The position numbers and the translations under genes were made by a program. Positions 48,726-58,421 of a DNA stretch of 64,000 nucleotides are shown in pieces (the first letter of the stretch is position 1; the number at the start of each line of letters is the position of its first letter). Source of the DNA: Paenalcaligenes niemegkensis (lineage in GTDB: Bacteria > Pseudomonadota > Gammaproteobacteria > Burkholderiales > Burkholderiaceae_B); assembly GCF_022230885.1 (NCBI RefSeq), contig NZ_JAKGCT010000004.1, positions 992,001 through 1,056,000 of the forward strand, read 5' to 3'. A model generated the notes under the pieces. That model ran no database searches, had not been told where the DNA came from, and worked only from the letters and a program-made list of their open reading frames with translations.

Positions 48726-49373
48726 TTATTCGGCGTCAGGCTGATTGTCAGGCATTGCTTCCTGAAACGCAGCAAGACTGAGGCAGTGCGCTTCAATAGC
48801 CATTAATGCGGGAAACTGTGTCAGGTCGCAATCACAGCGGCGCGCATTTGCCAACTGCGGTATTAAACACACATCGGCAAGGCTCAGACCGTCTTCGTAG
48901 CAAAAACGTCCTGCTGTGCTGTGTCGCGCGACCACCTCTTCCAGAGCTAGCAGCCCCTCTACTATCCAATGCTTATACCAGTCGTTACGACCTTCCTCGG
49001 CTACTGAAAGGGTACGGGATAGATAACGCAAAACCCGCAAATTATTAAGGGGGTGTATATCACACGCAATATCCATTGCCATCGCGCGCACCGCAGCCCG
49101 GGCCCGTGGCGATGTCGGCAATAAGGGGATACTGTCTGGATAAGCCTCATCAAGATATTCGATAATGGCCAGGGACTGGCGCACAATAACGCCATTATCA
49201 TCAAGGCTGGGCACCAGGGCAGAAGGATTAATCGCTTTATAAGCCTCGGACAACTGCTCTCCGCCGTGGCGCAGCAAATGAACAGGGGCTGTTTCGTAGG
49301 CAATACCCTTGGCATTCAGGGCAATACGTACCCTATAAGCGGCGGAGCTTCGGAAGTAGCTATAAAGCTTCAT
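48726..49373 (-). CDS. maiA: maleylacetoacetate isomerase (zeta-class GST)
   Basis: This zeta-class GST acts in tyrosine catabolism. It is 215 residues. [18 protein letters not shown] contains the SSxxxRVRIAL zeta signature. [12 protein letters not shown] and [15 protein letters not shown] are glutathione-site blocks. No other tyrosine catabolic gene is nearby, so the role is inferred from family. Confidence 0.9.
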   Translation of the reverse strand: MKLYSYFRSSAAYRVRIALNAKGIAYETAPVHLLRHGGEQLSEAYKAINPSALVPSLDDNGVIVRQSLAIIEYLDEAYPDSIPLLPTSPRARAAVRAMAMDIACDIHPLNNLRVLRYLSRTLSVAEEGRNDWYKHWIVEGLLALEEVVARHSTAGRFCYEDGLSLADVCLIPQLANARRCDCDLTQFPALMAIEAHCLSLAAFQEAMPDNQPDAE

Positions 49374-49382
49374 TCAAATACC

Positions 49383-50357
49383 TTACAAGCTGGTTGTTTC
49401 AATTTTTCTGGATAGTTCACGCGGCAAGGGGAAAGAGACATTCTCTTCTACACCCTCGAGCTTACGCACCGAAATAGCGCCCAATTCTTTTAATCGGCTG
49501 ATTACTTGCAGAACCAGTTCCTCCGGAGCCGACGCGCCTGCTGTCACACCGATCCGATTGCCAGGTGCCAGCCATTCTGGTTGGATCATGGCAGGATCAT
49601 CAAGCAAGTAAGCCGCCGCCCCCTTACGTTCTGCCACTTCGCGCAATCGATTCGAGTTTGAACTGTTGGTACTTCCCACCACCAATACGACATCGCACTG
49701 GGGTGCCATTACCTTTACCGCATCCTGACGGTTTTGCGTGGCATAGCAAATGTCGCTTTTCTTAGGCTCAATGATACTGGGAAAGCGTTCCCGCAATGCA
49801 TTAGCCACCTGTGCGGCATCATCAACTGACAAGGTGGTTTGCGTAACAAAAGCCAGATTTTCCGGATCACTAACTTGCAGGGTATACACGTCGTCCGGCG
49901 TCTCGACCAGATACATGCCGACGTCGGATTGCCCTAAGGTACCCTCGACTTCGGGATGCCCCTTGTGACCGATCATAATAATTTCCCGGCCCGCCTTACG
50001 CATACGGGCCACTTCTACGTGTACTTTCGTCACCAAAGGACAGGTAGCATCAAATATTTTCAATCCCCGCTCTTCTGCTTCTGCCCGTACCTGTAGCGAC
50101 ACGCCATGAGCGGAGAAAACGACGATGGCTCCTTCTGGAGCCTCTTCCAGTTGAGCAATAAAAATGGCTCCTTTGTTTCGCAGATCTTCAACAACATACC
50201 GGTTATGCACGATCTCGTGGCGCACATAAATTGGTCTGCCGTGCAGCTCCAGAGCCCTTTCTACTATGTCTATGGCACGGTCTACGCCGGCACAAAACCC
50301 TCGAGGCTGAGCCAGTACGACATCTAAACCGGATTCAGAGGAAGTATGTGTGGTCAT
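49383..50357 (-). CDS. ispH: 4-hydroxy-3-methylbut-2-enyl diphosphate reductase
   Basis: IspH makes IPP and DMAPP in the last step of the MEP pathway. It is 324 residues. The [4Fe-4S] cysteines are Cys22 ([11 protein letters not shown]), Cys106 (DATCPLV) and Cys204 ([10 protein letters not shown]). It overlaps fkpB by 4 bp, a conserved pairing. Confidence 0.97.
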   Translation of the reverse strand: MTTHTSSESGLDVVLAQPRGFCAGVDRAIDIVERALELHGRPIYVRHEIVHNRYVVEDLRNKGAIFIAQLEEAPEGAIVVFSAHGVSLQVRAEAEERGLKIFDATCPLVTKVHVEVARMRKAGREIIMIGHKGHPEVEGTLGQSDVGMYLVETPDDVYTLQVSDPENLAFVTQTTLSVDDAAQVANALRERFPSIIEPKKSDICYATQNRQDAVKVMAPQCDVVLVVGSTNSSNSNRLREVAERKGAAAYLLDDPAMIQPEWLAPGNRIGVTAGASAPEELVLQVISRLKELGAISVRKLEGVEENVSFPLPRELSRKIETTSL

Positions 50358-50830
50358 AAGATTCCCAAAATTTTCACATCCAAACGGATGTCTGCACCCG
50401 CCAGCGGGTGATTAAAATCGAAAAGCGCAGCCTCATCGTTCAGCTGCTTCAAGACACCGGAGTAGCGCGAGCCGTTTCGGGCGCTAAATTCGACCATGTC
50501 TCCGGGGCTGAAGCTGTCGTCTTTTGCGGCGTTTTCAGCCAGCATGGCTTTGCTGACCCATTGTAATAGAGCTGGATTGCGATCTCCGTATGCCTTTTCG
50601 GGCGGCAAATCAGCATGAATGGTGGCACCTTCCTGTTGACCAATCAAAACCTCCTCTAAACCACTGGACCATTGTCCAGCCCCCATTTGCAGGGTTGCGG
50701 GATGCCCGTCAAAGGTATTGGCAAACATGGTGCCCGCCGCAGGCCCGGACATGATCTGTATGCAATAGTGCAAGGTTAGGTAGGAGTCCTCACGGACAAG
50801 TAAAGCGCTTGCATCTGAGTGAGAGGTCAA
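50354..50830 (-). CDS. fkpB: FKBP-type peptidyl-prolyl isomerase FkpB/SlpA
   Basis: This is a SlyD-like prolyl isomerase of 158 residues. [30 protein letters not shown] and the C-terminal [12 protein letters not shown] are diagnostic. The start is TTG at 50830. The ispH start overlaps its stop, so translational coupling is likely. Confidence 0.92.
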   Translation of the reverse strand: MTSHSDASALLVREDSYLTLHYCIQIMSGPAAGTMFANTFDGHPATLQMGAGQWSSGLEEVLIGQQEGATIHADLPPEKAYGDRNPALLQWVSKAMLAENAAKDDSFSPGDMVEFSARNGSRYSGVLKQLNDEAALFDFNHPLAGADIRLDVKILGIL

Positions 50831-50880
50831 GGTCTGTCATCCTATGTAATCGATAAACCGCTTTCATTTTAGTGCTTCTT

Positions 50881-51557
50881 ATGCTTTCTAACAGTAAATC
50901 CCTAAATAATTTGCGGCCTAGAGAACGTTTGCTTAAATATGGCGCTGAACATTTGCCAGACGAAGAGCTATTAGCCATCGTATTACGCACTGGCACTGCC
51001 CAGCTCAATGTAATCAGTTTGGCGCAACGCCTTTTAGAACACTTCGGGGGCTTCCGCGCACTCCTCGCCGCAGAGGCGTCCAATCTGCAGCGTATCAAAG
51101 GAATTGGTCAGGCCAAAAGCTGCGAGTTATTAGCCATCAGTGAAATTACGCGACGGGCACTGAAAGAGAGTCTCATGCAAGGCCCCACCATGAATCAGCC
51201 AAAAAAGTTAAAGACTACTGCATCTCACGATTAGGCCATCTAAGAATTGAGCATTGCATTGCTTTATATCTTGATAACCAGTTACGGCTGATTGAATGCG
51301 AGGAAATTGCCAAAGGAACAATTAACCAGGCTTCTATCTATCCACGAGAACTACTTAAGTCTGCTCTGGTGCATCATGCCTCGGCAGTCATTCTGGCGCA
51401 TAATCACCCTTCGGGCATACGCGAGCCCAGTCAGGCTGACCTTCACCTTACAAGGCACCTTAAACAAGCGCTGCAGCTGGTTGACATTCGTCTGCTCGAT
51501 CACCTTATCATCACAGCAAATCATGCCACATCACTGGCTGAGCGTTCACAGATATAA
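50881..51557 (+). CDS. radC: RadC family protein (apparent frameshift)
   Basis: This is a JAB1/MPN-domain protein, 225 residues after repair. The N-terminal part holds a helix-hairpin-helix (LQRIKGIGQAKSCEL). The C-terminal metal motif is AHNHPSGIREPSQAD. One A is missing in the A6 run 51201-51206. With it MNQPKKVKDYCISRLGHLRIEHCIALYLD is restored. Despite the name, a role in DNA repair is not established. It is divergent from fkpB. Confidence 0.9.
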
Positions 51558-51623
51558 ATTCTTGGCCTATACTACTGTTATACATACACGCACAGCGTGC
51601 TGCGGTAGGTAGCATGTTAATAG

Positions 51624-51723
51624 CCACGCTTAAGCTTTGCGTCTGGCCGTATGGGCACAGCGTGTATTTTTCTCGCTAAAACAACAAAAACCACGCTGGT
51701 TACCCAGGTCTGCTTAAGCGTGG
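51624..51723. repeat. 100-bp element with 12-bp inverted ends
   Basis: CCACGCTTAAGC (51624-51635) and GCTTAAGCGTGG (51712-51723) are perfect inverted copies about 76 bp apart. A second CCACGC at 51691-51696 can pair with the same right arm, giving two alternative hairpins. The element lies between radC and the rpmE2 promoter. It may be an RNA structure or the remnant of a small repeat element. Confidence 0.45.
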
Positions 51724-51735
51724 GCTCTAATGGCT

Positions 51736-51763
51736 TTGAAAAACAATAGGGCAATGTTAGAAT
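51736..51763 (+). promoter_or_regulatory. probable promoter of rpmE2
   Basis: TTGAAA (51736-51741) and TAGAAT (51758-51763) have a 16-bp spacer, about 80 bp before the rpmE2 ATG. No Zur-like palindrome was recognised. Confidence 0.5.
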
Positions 51764-51844
51764 CTTTCGATTTACTGGATACGTGGCAGATCGTTTTCTT
51801 TTATATCTGTTGGCGGTCCTACTATGAACGACAGGAAAACCATC

Positions 51845-52108
51845 ATGAAAGAAGGCATCCACCCAGAGTACCGCGAAGTGGTGTTCTTGGATCAACAAAC
51901 AGGTAATTCCTTCATTACCCGTTCGACGCTCCATACTCGCGATACTATAGAACAAGACGGTAAAACCTACCCTCTGTTCAAGTGTGACGTAACGTCCGAG
52001 TCACACCCATTTTACACTGGCGCACAAACACGCATTGTTGAAACAGGCCGTGTCGAGAAATTCCGCGCCCGTTTTGCGCGTACTGCTGGTACACGTAAAA
52101 GCTCCTGA
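51845..52108 (+). CDS. rpmE2: 50S ribosomal protein L31 type B
   Basis: This is L31 of 87 residues, starting [14 protein letters not shown] at the ATG 51845. [15 protein letters not shown] is diagnostic of the type B form, which lacks the CxxC zinc motifs of type A. An upstream in-frame ATG at 51824 is not preferred. A UUCG-loop terminator follows. Confidence 0.96.
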   Translation: MKEGIHPEYREVVFLDQQTGNSFITRSTLHTRDTIEQDGKTYPLFKCDVTSESHPFYTGAQTRIVETGRVEKFRARFARTAGTRKSS

Positions 52109-52124
52109 TAGCTTTACGCAGCTT

Positions 52125-52151
52125 AAAAAAGCAGCTTCGGCTGCTTTTTTT
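52125..52151 (+). terminator. intrinsic terminator of rpmE2
   Basis: An 11-bp stem (AAAAAAGCAGC / GCTGCTTTTTT) closed by a TTCG tetraloop ends in a T-run. Confidence 0.92.
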
Positions 52152-52220
52152 CGCCTGTCGCAACTCCCTTAGCCCCTACCGCTATAATCATTAATCTTTA
52201 CTTTTACTGTAGCGTCACTT

Positions 52221-53990
52221 GTGCGTATCTCCCCAAGCCCCTCGACTCCTGCCCGATTAACCCACCCGGGTGCCGCAAAACTGCCGCGCACCTTGCTGCT
52301 GGTAGTGGGACTAATCTACATATTTTCAGGTTTGCTGTTTAGAGACCCCTGGAAAACGGATGATGTTGTAGGTCTGGCAACCATGCTGACCGCACTAAAC
52401 AATAGTGGAGGAATCGCCCTGCTTCTCCCTCAGGTGGGCAGTCTGGCCTATGCCGAGAATGGGCCGCTGGTAACCTGGATAGGGGTCTTATGCATCAGCT
52501 TATTTAGTCCGGTATTCGCCCTATTTACTTCAGATATCAACGCCACCATCCTGGCCTCCCGTGTGCCAAACCTGATGTGGTTTGGCATGCTCACCTATTG
52601 CATCTGGTACGGTACGTTCAAGCTGGCCCGCCTGCCTGAGGCGCAACCGCTGCCGCTGCCTTTCGGAGGCGAACCTTCCGCTACCGATTACGGACGTATG
52701 CTGGCCGACGCCGCCTTGCTGTTCATTATCGCGACAGTTGGCATTATCTGGCGCATGCACGAAAGCTCCGAAGTACCAGCGATTATCGCTTTTCAATCCC
52801 TGGCTTTCTATGCCCTGACCCGCTTACCAGCCAAACCCGCCTCAAGCTCAGTCATACTTGGCCTGGCCATCGGCTGCGCTCTGCTAACCCGCGGCTGGGT
52901 CGGCGCTCTTCCCATAATATTGGGTTCATTAGGCGTGCTTGGAGCCAAAAGTAATTATCGAGATGAAATAAAATGGTTTGCCATGGCGGCCATTATCGCT
53001 GCAGCTGTGTTTTTATTTTGGTGGCTACCGGCAAAACGCTTCAGTCTGTTTTGGACTCAAACGTGGGTAATATGGAATCTGTCTTCTTATACCTGGCCCA
53101 ATATCGCTACGACGGCCAAGGCGCTGCGCGACGTACTCTGGTTCGTGTGGCCAACCTGGCCTTTGGCACTGATCGCTCTTTGGAACTGGCGACAATGGTT
53201 ACGCTCCCCGCACATGCTCGTGCCTACTGCATTGCTGGCTGCAGCCATACTCTCGCTTGCCCTTCATCCTTCACCATTCGAACCTGAATTCGCATTGCTA
53301 GCTGTACCTTCTGCAGTGCTGGCGGCTTTTGCCTTGCCCACCTTGCGCCGCGGCGTTATCAATACGCTGGACTGGTTCGCCGTCATGTGCTTTTCGCTAA
53401 CCGCAGCAACGGTATGGCTGGGTTGGATTGCGCAACAGACAGGCTGGCCTCCCAAGATCTCTCACAGCATCGCAAGACAAACTTCAGGCTACGAGGTTTT
53501 TATATCCATCCCAGCACTCAGTATTGCTGCATTGGGCACTTTAAGCTGGATCTTGCTGGTGATATGGCGGACACGCCGCCACCCACCGGGCCTATGGCGC
53601 GGCACCGTTCTGTCTGCCGGGGGATTGCTGACTACCTGGTTATTGCTTGTCACGCTCTGGCTGCCTGCGCTCGACTACGCCCGCAGCTACCGTGGAGTAT
53701 CCAATGAGCTGCAGAACGCCTTAGCCGAACACCGCCAGGCACGTGAGTGTGTACGTGGATCGGGCGTAGGAATTGGCCAGCGCGCCTCATTCTACGTATT
53801 CAACAACATCGATCTGATCTTCGATTACCGCTGCTCACTAATATTGCAACAGTTGAACGTAAAACAAGTTAACGAGGGCCTTGCCCCCTTACCTGATCAA
53901 GCCGTTGAGCTTTGGTCCGGACGTCGTGGCGGTGACCGCCACGAGATGTTCAGGCTAATCCGGATTGCTCCGAACCAGAGCAACCCCTGA
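52221..53990 (+). CDS. ArnT/PMT-like glycosyltransferase (integral membrane)
   Basis: This is a polytopic membrane protein of 589 residues with 10-13 hydrophobic helices. FRDPWKTDD near residue 40 resembles the first periplasmic acidic motif of ArnT/PMT enzymes, which use polyprenyl-phosphate sugars. The C-terminal 100 residues form a soluble periplasmic domain with two cysteines (ECVRG and YRCSL). Acceptor and sugar are not known; lipid A or glycan modification is possible. Its 3' end is 3 bp from the convergent binding-protein gene. Confidence 0.82.
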   Translation: MRISPSPSTPARLTHPGAAKLPRTLLLVVGLIYIFSGLLFRDPWKTDDVVGLATMLTALNNSGGIALLLPQVGSLAYAENGPLVTWIGVLCISLFSPVFALFTSDINATILASRVPNLMWFGMLTYCIWYGTFKLARLPEAQPLPLPFGGEPSATDYGRMLADAALLFIIATVGIIWRMHESSEVPAIIAFQSLAFYALTRLPAKPASSSVILGLAIGCALLTRGWVGALPIILGSLGVLGAKSNYRDEIKWFAMAAIIAAAVFLFWWLPAKRFSLFWTQTWVIWNLSSYTWPNIATTAKALRDVLWFVWPTWPLALIALWNWRQWLRSPHMLVPTALLAAAILSLALHPSPFEPEFALLAVPSAVLAAFALPTLRRGVINTLDWFAVMCFSLTAATVWLGWIAQQTGWPPKISHSIARQTSGYEVFISIPALSIAALGTLSWILLVIWRTRRHPPGLWRGTVLSAGGLLTTWLLLVTLWLPALDYARSYRGVSNELQNALAEHRQARECVRGSGVGIGQRASFYVFNNIDLIFDYRCSLILQQLNVKQVNEGLAPLPDQAVELWSGRRGGDRHEMFRLIRIAPNQSNP

Positions 53991-53993
53991 TTC

Positions 53994-54761
53994 TTACAAG
54001 GCTGCCTTCACCCGTAATGCCACGTGCATAGGCAGCCACTGAGTCCAGACATCTTCGTGCTCTGACAAGAACCACTGCGCCACGGCCTCAGGAGGCGCTT
54101 CTTGAGCGTTCATATACGCTAATGTCTCATCCATCAGCTCAGGCTGGATTCGGATATTAGCGAGAAACGCACTCAACTGGGGTGCCTGCTCGGAGAACTT
54201 GCTGTTAATTCCTGTAAACACAGATTGATCCGGATAGGCCAACGGATCCTCGCTACAGCCGGACCCCGCTGAACAAGAATCTGCCGCATCATTTTCCGCC
54301 TGATCCTGTTCCGTTGCCTTGATCACGGCGCTAGGCACAAATGTCGTATCCCCTCCCAGATAAAGCTCTCCAAGGCGCTTCACCTGCCCATTGTCCTCGG
54401 CCTCGTGCCAGTCCTGAGTCACGCTATTGAGCCAGACTTCGGTGTTGATATCGATGTCACCCTGCATTAATGCCTGCAAACCCTCTTGCACATCGGCAGC
54501 CTGAGTTTCAGTCTGGCATCCATAACCGTGCTCAATAATAAAGCGCTCGACCTCAAGCAATACACGGTTGCTATCCCAATCCATGGCTACCAACCGCACC
54601 GGCCGATCGACTTCGCAGGCCACGGCCGCAGGCTCGACGGCAGCAACATTAGACATGGCCAGTATTCCTGTCAGGCCCACGCCCATTCGAATAGCCGCGC
54701 CACGACTCATTAACATAGCCAACAAACGATGATGTAACGCAGCCATCCTAAATGTCGGCAT
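53994..54761 (-). CDS. glycine betaine-type binding protein lacking the central lobe
   Basis: This is a 255-residue exported protein with an N-terminal hydrophobic signal (about residues 22-41). Residues about 53-148 match the first lobe of OpuAC/ProX-type betaine binding proteins (PVRLVAMDWDSNRVLLEVERFIIEHGY, GDIDINTEVWL). Residues about 176-244 match their C-terminal part (VFTGINSKFSEQAPQLSAFL, DVWTQWLP). The roughly 120-130 residues that normally lie between, forming lobe II and much of the ligand cage, are absent. Instead there is a 25-residue acidic linker with two cysteines. The frame is open and AAGGAG precedes the ATG. No permease or ATPase gene is adjacent. It may be an adapted single-lobe protein or an in-frame deletion remnant. 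Confidence 0.75.
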   Translation of the reverse strand: MPTFRMAALHHRLLAMLMSRGAAIRMGVGLTGILAMSNVAAVEPAAVACEVDRPVRLVAMDWDSNRVLLEVERFIIEHGYGCQTETQAADVQEGLQALMQGDIDINTEVWLNSVTQDWHEAEDNGQVKRLGELYLGGDTTFVPSAVIKATEQDQAENDAADSCSAGSGCSEDPLAYPDQSVFTGINSKFSEQAPQLSAFLANIRIQPELMDETLAYMNAQEAPPEAVAQWFLSEHEDVWTQWLPMHVALRVKAAL

Positions 54762-54909
54762 GCTGAACTCCTTGTGGTTTGCTTATGAACAAAAATAAAA
54801 AATGGTCGCAATCAGTTTAGTGGTTCTTAGGCACTAAAACAAACTGCGACCCATTACGCTTTGAAAGCAAATGACAACCAGATACGGTTATTTTCTGCTT
54901 GATTTAAAA

Positions 54910-56175
54910 TTATTGTTCACGCGGCATATACATATAGTCCCTTCGCCACGGGTAAGCAATATCGGCGGGATTATCCAGCTCATCCTGACGGCCCTCAGGA
55001 CTATGCTGTGCCAATACCTGATGCAGCGCAATCCAGCCGTATTCAAAGCTCATCGCACAACCTGCCAGGTAGACCCTGTAGGCTCGCAACGACTTCTGCC
55101 CCTGCTCGCCTGCCAGCGTAGCCTTGGCCTCGTCCAGCTTGGCTTCCAGCGCATCACTCCACGCCCAGAGGGTTCGGGCATAATGTGGCCGCAAGTTTTC
55201 GGTATCCAGGTCTTCAAGACCGCCCTCAGCCAAATGCCTGGCTACATGACTTATATGGGTCAGCTCCCCGCCTGGGAATATATATTTTTCGATAAACTCA
55301 CCCATGCCCGCACCCAACTGGCTATGATCCACGCCCCCTGACGTAATGCCATGATTAAGCACAAGACCGCCCGGGCTTAAAAGCTTGCGCAAGGTAGTAA
55401 AGTAGGCAGTCAGATGCGCACGGCCTACGTGTTCGAACATACCGACCGAGGCGATTTTGTTAAAAGGCTGCTCTGGATCCAGCTTGCGATAGTCCAGTAG
55501 CTGCATTCGTACCCGGCCACTCAGGCCCTTGGACTCGATAAGCCGATTAACATAAGCATGCTGGTTTTTAGACAGAGTAATACCGGTAGCGTCGACGCCA
55601 TAGTTTTCAGCGGCCCATAACAGCAAGCCGCCCCAGCCCGCACCCACATCCAGAAAACGCTCTCCGGACTGCAGCCGTAATTTACGGCAGATATGATCAA
55701 GCTTGGCCTCTTGAGCCTGCGCAAGGCTGTTGTCAGGATGTCTGTAATAAGCGCAGGAGTACACTCGCCTGGGATCCAGCCAAAGCCCATAGAAATCATC
55801 CGAAAGATCATAGTGGAACTCGATCTGCTTCGCATCGCGCTCCAAAGAGTGGCGCCAAATTGACCTTAACTTATAAATCAGGCTGGTAAAGGCTCCTGCG
55901 CGCATTTGGTTCATCGGAGAATCAGGCAATATAGCGGCAGCGACTTTCATCAAATCACGTACAGAACCATCAAAGTCGAAGGTGCCTTCAACATAGGCCT
56001 CTCCGAGGCTTCCAACCTGACCTGCCGCCAAATGAGCCAAGGTCGCACTATCTTTGATCCGAACGGCCAACCGGGCATCCTCGGGCCCTATAGTACGACC
56101 ATCAGGTAAGGTGACTCTTACCGTGACCGGTAAATTGCTTAACCTGGACTCAACCGTTGCTGTGATAGAACTCAA
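54910..56175 (-). CDS. cfa: cyclopropane-fatty-acyl-phospholipid synthase
   Basis: CFA synthase uses SAM to convert membrane unsaturated acyl chains to cyclopropane forms under stress. It is 421 residues from TTG at 56175, which is preceded by GGGAGG; the open frame to 56388 is not needed. IEFHYDLSDDFYGLWLD, YSCAYYRHPDNSLAQAQEAKLDHICRKL, LDVGAGWGGLLLWAAENYGV (SAM site) and MFEHVGRAHL are diagnostic. It is divergent from the Bcr/CflA gene. Confidence 0.95.
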   Translation of the reverse strand: MSSITATVESRLSNLPVTVRVTLPDGRTIGPEDARLAVRIKDSATLAHLAAGQVGSLGEAYVEGTFDFDGSVRDLMKVAAAILPDSPMNQMRAGAFTSLIYKLRSIWRHSLERDAKQIEFHYDLSDDFYGLWLDPRRVYSCAYYRHPDNSLAQAQEAKLDHICRKLRLQSGERFLDVGAGWGGLLLWAAENYGVDATGITLSKNQHAYVNRLIESKGLSGRVRMQLLDYRKLDPEQPFNKIASVGMFEHVGRAHLTAYFTTLRKLLSPGGLVLNHGITSGGVDHSQLGAGMGEFIEKYIFPGGELTHISHVARHLAEGGLEDLDTENLRPHYARTLWAWSDALEAKLDEAKATLAGEQGQKSLRAYRVYLAGCAMSFEYGWIALHQVLAQHSPEGRQDELDNPADIAYPWRRDYMYMPREQ

Positions 56176-56364
56176 TTCTCGCCTCCCTGAGCATGACTGA
56201 AAAAAGCGTTCCGCCTTGTTGCACTGAATGGCGCCCTCGAAGCTACAGGCCCCGCGTGCTAAAATTATCAGCGGCGTATAAGGTAATTTATCATTTAAAA
56301 CTTCTTTTGTACCGCCTCCCCTTCCCACCCGGGTTTTGCCCCTGCCCTCCCAATTCAAGCCTAC

Positions 56365-57574
56365 ATGCAACACAACCCTCAACGCCACCTAAACTCCAAC
56401 TTCCCCGCTTGGCTAATATTAATGGCGCTGCTGACTGCACTGGGACCCCTTGCAATCGACATGTACCTGCCTGCCTTTCCTTCCATGGCAAGCAGTCTGG
56501 ACACCAGTATGGGCAGCATTGAACGCACACTCGCCAGTTATTTGTTCGGGCTTGCTGGCGCACAATTGATTTATGGGCCAGTCGCCGACCGCTACGGCAG
56601 AAAAAACCCCTTCTTTTTGGCGTGGCCCTGTTTACCGTTGCCTCGATCGGCTGCGCGTTAAGCACTGAAATTGAGCACCTGACCTTATGGAGAGTGCTGC
56701 AAGCCTTTGGCGGAGCTGCTGGCATGGTAATTCCACGCGCCGTTATTCGCGATAACTTTGATACCAGAGACGCTGCCAAAGCGCTCTCGATGCTAATGCT
56801 TATCATGGGGGTCACGCCCATACTGGCGCCTTTGCTGGGCGGACAGCTTCTGATTTACAGCAGTTGGCACTCCGTCTTCGTATTCATGTGCTTAGTCGGC
56901 ATCGCATTATTTGTGGCTACCTGGCGTTCGATGCAGGAGACGCTCAACCCCGATAACCTGATTCCGTTGCGTCCCGCGCTTATCGCCAGAAACTATTACG
57001 AACTAAGCCGCCACCGACGCTTTCTTTTTATTCCCTGGCGGCCGCATTTGGCTCTGGAGGCATGTTTGCCTATATTTCCGGATCAGCCAGAGTATTTATT
57101 AGCATTTATGAAGTCGATCCGTCTTACTTTGGCCTGCTGTTTGGTTTGAACGCCGGATCGTTTATTCTCGCCGCCCAGGTCAGTGCCCGCCTACTGAACC
57201 GGTTTTCCCCCGACACGCTGCTAAAATGGGCCCAGCATATACAGTTGCTGTTTATCTTGAGCGCACTCACGCTAACCTTAAGCCATCAGCTCGGGCTGGC
57301 CTCCTTAATGATTTGCCTGATGGGCTTCATGGCTTGCCAGGGCTTTATCGGCCCGAACTCAGCCGCATTGGCTCTTGCCGAGCAAGGCCGTCGCCTCGGA
57401 GTCGCCTCGGCGTTGATGGGTACCATACAAATGCTGTGCGGTGCGGCTGCTGGCCTGGCGGTCAGTGCCTGGCACTCGACCACACCGCTGCCGCTAACCG
57501 CTGTTTTAGCGGGCTGTGCCTGTCTATCGTGGCTTTCAGGCCGCATCGCTCAACAAAATCGTGCTAAAGCTTGA
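56365..57574 (+). CDS. Bcr/CflA family multidrug efflux MFS transporter (two apparent frameshifts)
   Basis: This is a 12-helix drug:proton antiporter, 403 residues after repair. ALGPLAIDMYLPAFPSM and GPVADRYGRK are the Bcr/CflA N-terminal blocks; VLQAFGGAAGMVIPRAVIRD follows. Two T5 runs each lack one T. At 56614-56618 the repaired frame reads RKNPFFFGVALFTVASIGCAL. At 57025-57029 it reads FLFYSLAAAFGSGGMFAYISGSARVF. All three pieces join in order. The substrate is unknown. Confidence 0.9.
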
Positions 57575-57600
57575 TCCAGCCGGCTTTTTCGTATTAGAAT
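57571..57600 (+). promoter_or_regulatory. possible promoter of rpmBG
   Basis: TTGATC (57571-57576) and TAGAAT (57595-57600) are separated by 18 bp. The leader would be about 160 nt and contain the 15-bp tandem repeat at 57664-57693. Confidence 0.4.
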
Positions 57601-57663
57601 AGTCTGCTTTACGAACAACTTTAGTCTTTGTTTGTGGTCAATTTTCCGTGATTACAAACCAAT

Positions 57664-57693
57664 ACTACGAGCTTAAACACTACGAGCTTAAAC
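57664..57693 (+). repeat. 15-bp perfect tandem duplication in the rpmB leader
   Basis: ACTACGAGCTTAAAC occurs twice back to back (57664-57678 and 57679-57693), upstream of rpmB. It may be a replication slip or an assembly artefact. Confidence 0.85.
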
Positions 57694-57768
57694 CACCTGT
57701 CTAAAAGTTGATTAGGTAGTTGATTGGCTGTGTGCGGTAGCCGAATTAGACTCTCAAGGGGTATGACC

Positions 57769-58005
57769 ATGGCACGCGTATGCCGAGTTACAGGAAAAGG
57801 CCCAATGGTGGGCAACAACGTTTCGCACGCTAACAATAAAACCAAGCGTCGTTTTCTTCCGAACCTGCAATCACGTCGATTCTGGGTTGAAAGCGAAAAC
57901 CGCTGGATTCGCATGCGTGTGACTACACAAGCTTTGCGCTTAATCGACAAAAACGGTATTGACTCCGTATTGGCCGACTTACGTGCACGTGGTGAGCGCG
58001 TTTAA
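57769..58005 (+). CDS. rpmB: 50S ribosomal protein L28
   Basis: L28 of 78 residues, starting [52 protein letters not shown] completes the family pattern. The ATG is at 57769 after AAGGGG. rpmG follows 38 bp later, the usual pair. Confidence 0.97.
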   Translation: MARVCRVTGKGPMVGNNVSHANNKTKRRFLPNLQSRRFWVESENRWIRMRVTTQALRLIDKNGIDSVLADLRARGERV

Positions 58006-58043
58006 GCGCTTGTCCAGCACTCTACTAATACAAGGAGCACTTC

Positions 58044-58211
58044 ATGGCTAAAGGTATTCGCGAGAAAATCAAACTCGAATCCTCCGCTGGTACAGGTCAT
58101 TTCTACACAACGACCAAAAACAAGCGCAATACGCCCGAAAAAATGGTGATCAAAAAGTTTGATCCCGTCGTTCGCAAACACGTAGAGTACAAAGAAACAC
58201 GACTTAAGTAA
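58044..58211 (+). CDS. rpmG: 50S ribosomal protein L33
   Basis: L33 of 55 residues, starting [20 protein letters not shown] and ending KETRLK. It lacks the zinc CxxC pairs, so it is the zinc-independent form. AAGGAG precedes the ATG. It was found by reading the sequence downstream of rpmB. Confidence 0.96.
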   Translation: MAKGIREKIKLESSAGTGHFYTTTKNKRNTPEKMVIKKFDPVVRKHVEYKETRLK

Positions 58212-58269
58212 GTCTGTTTTTCGGAGCAGTGCTTTATCTGCCCGTACCCAACGAGCTGCCTACGGCATA

Positions 58270-58299
58270 AAAGCCCTGCTTCTAACGCAGGGTTTTTTT
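58270..58299 (+). terminator. intrinsic terminator of rpmBG
   Basis: The stem CCCTGC / GCAGGG, extended by G-T and A-T pairs, has a 7-nt loop and is followed by seven Ts. Confidence 0.85.
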
Positions 58300-58421
58300 G
58301 CCACATAAAACAGTACGACCCGCACTACGCGCGTATACCAGGCCAATCGGGAGCACTCACGGTCTGCTATTGCGGCATATAATGTGCAGGTTTGCCTTCA
58401 CTTTTTTTGGTCACTTATCTC

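Noticed and set aside
51558-51844. Zur operator for the zinc-independent L31 gene
   Set aside because: No AT-rich Zur-like palindrome is visible near the promoter.
51617-51955. Minus-strand frame across the rpmE2 promoter and 5' end
   Set aside because: It overlaps the ribosomal gene and its promoter, has no ribosome binding site and resembles no family.
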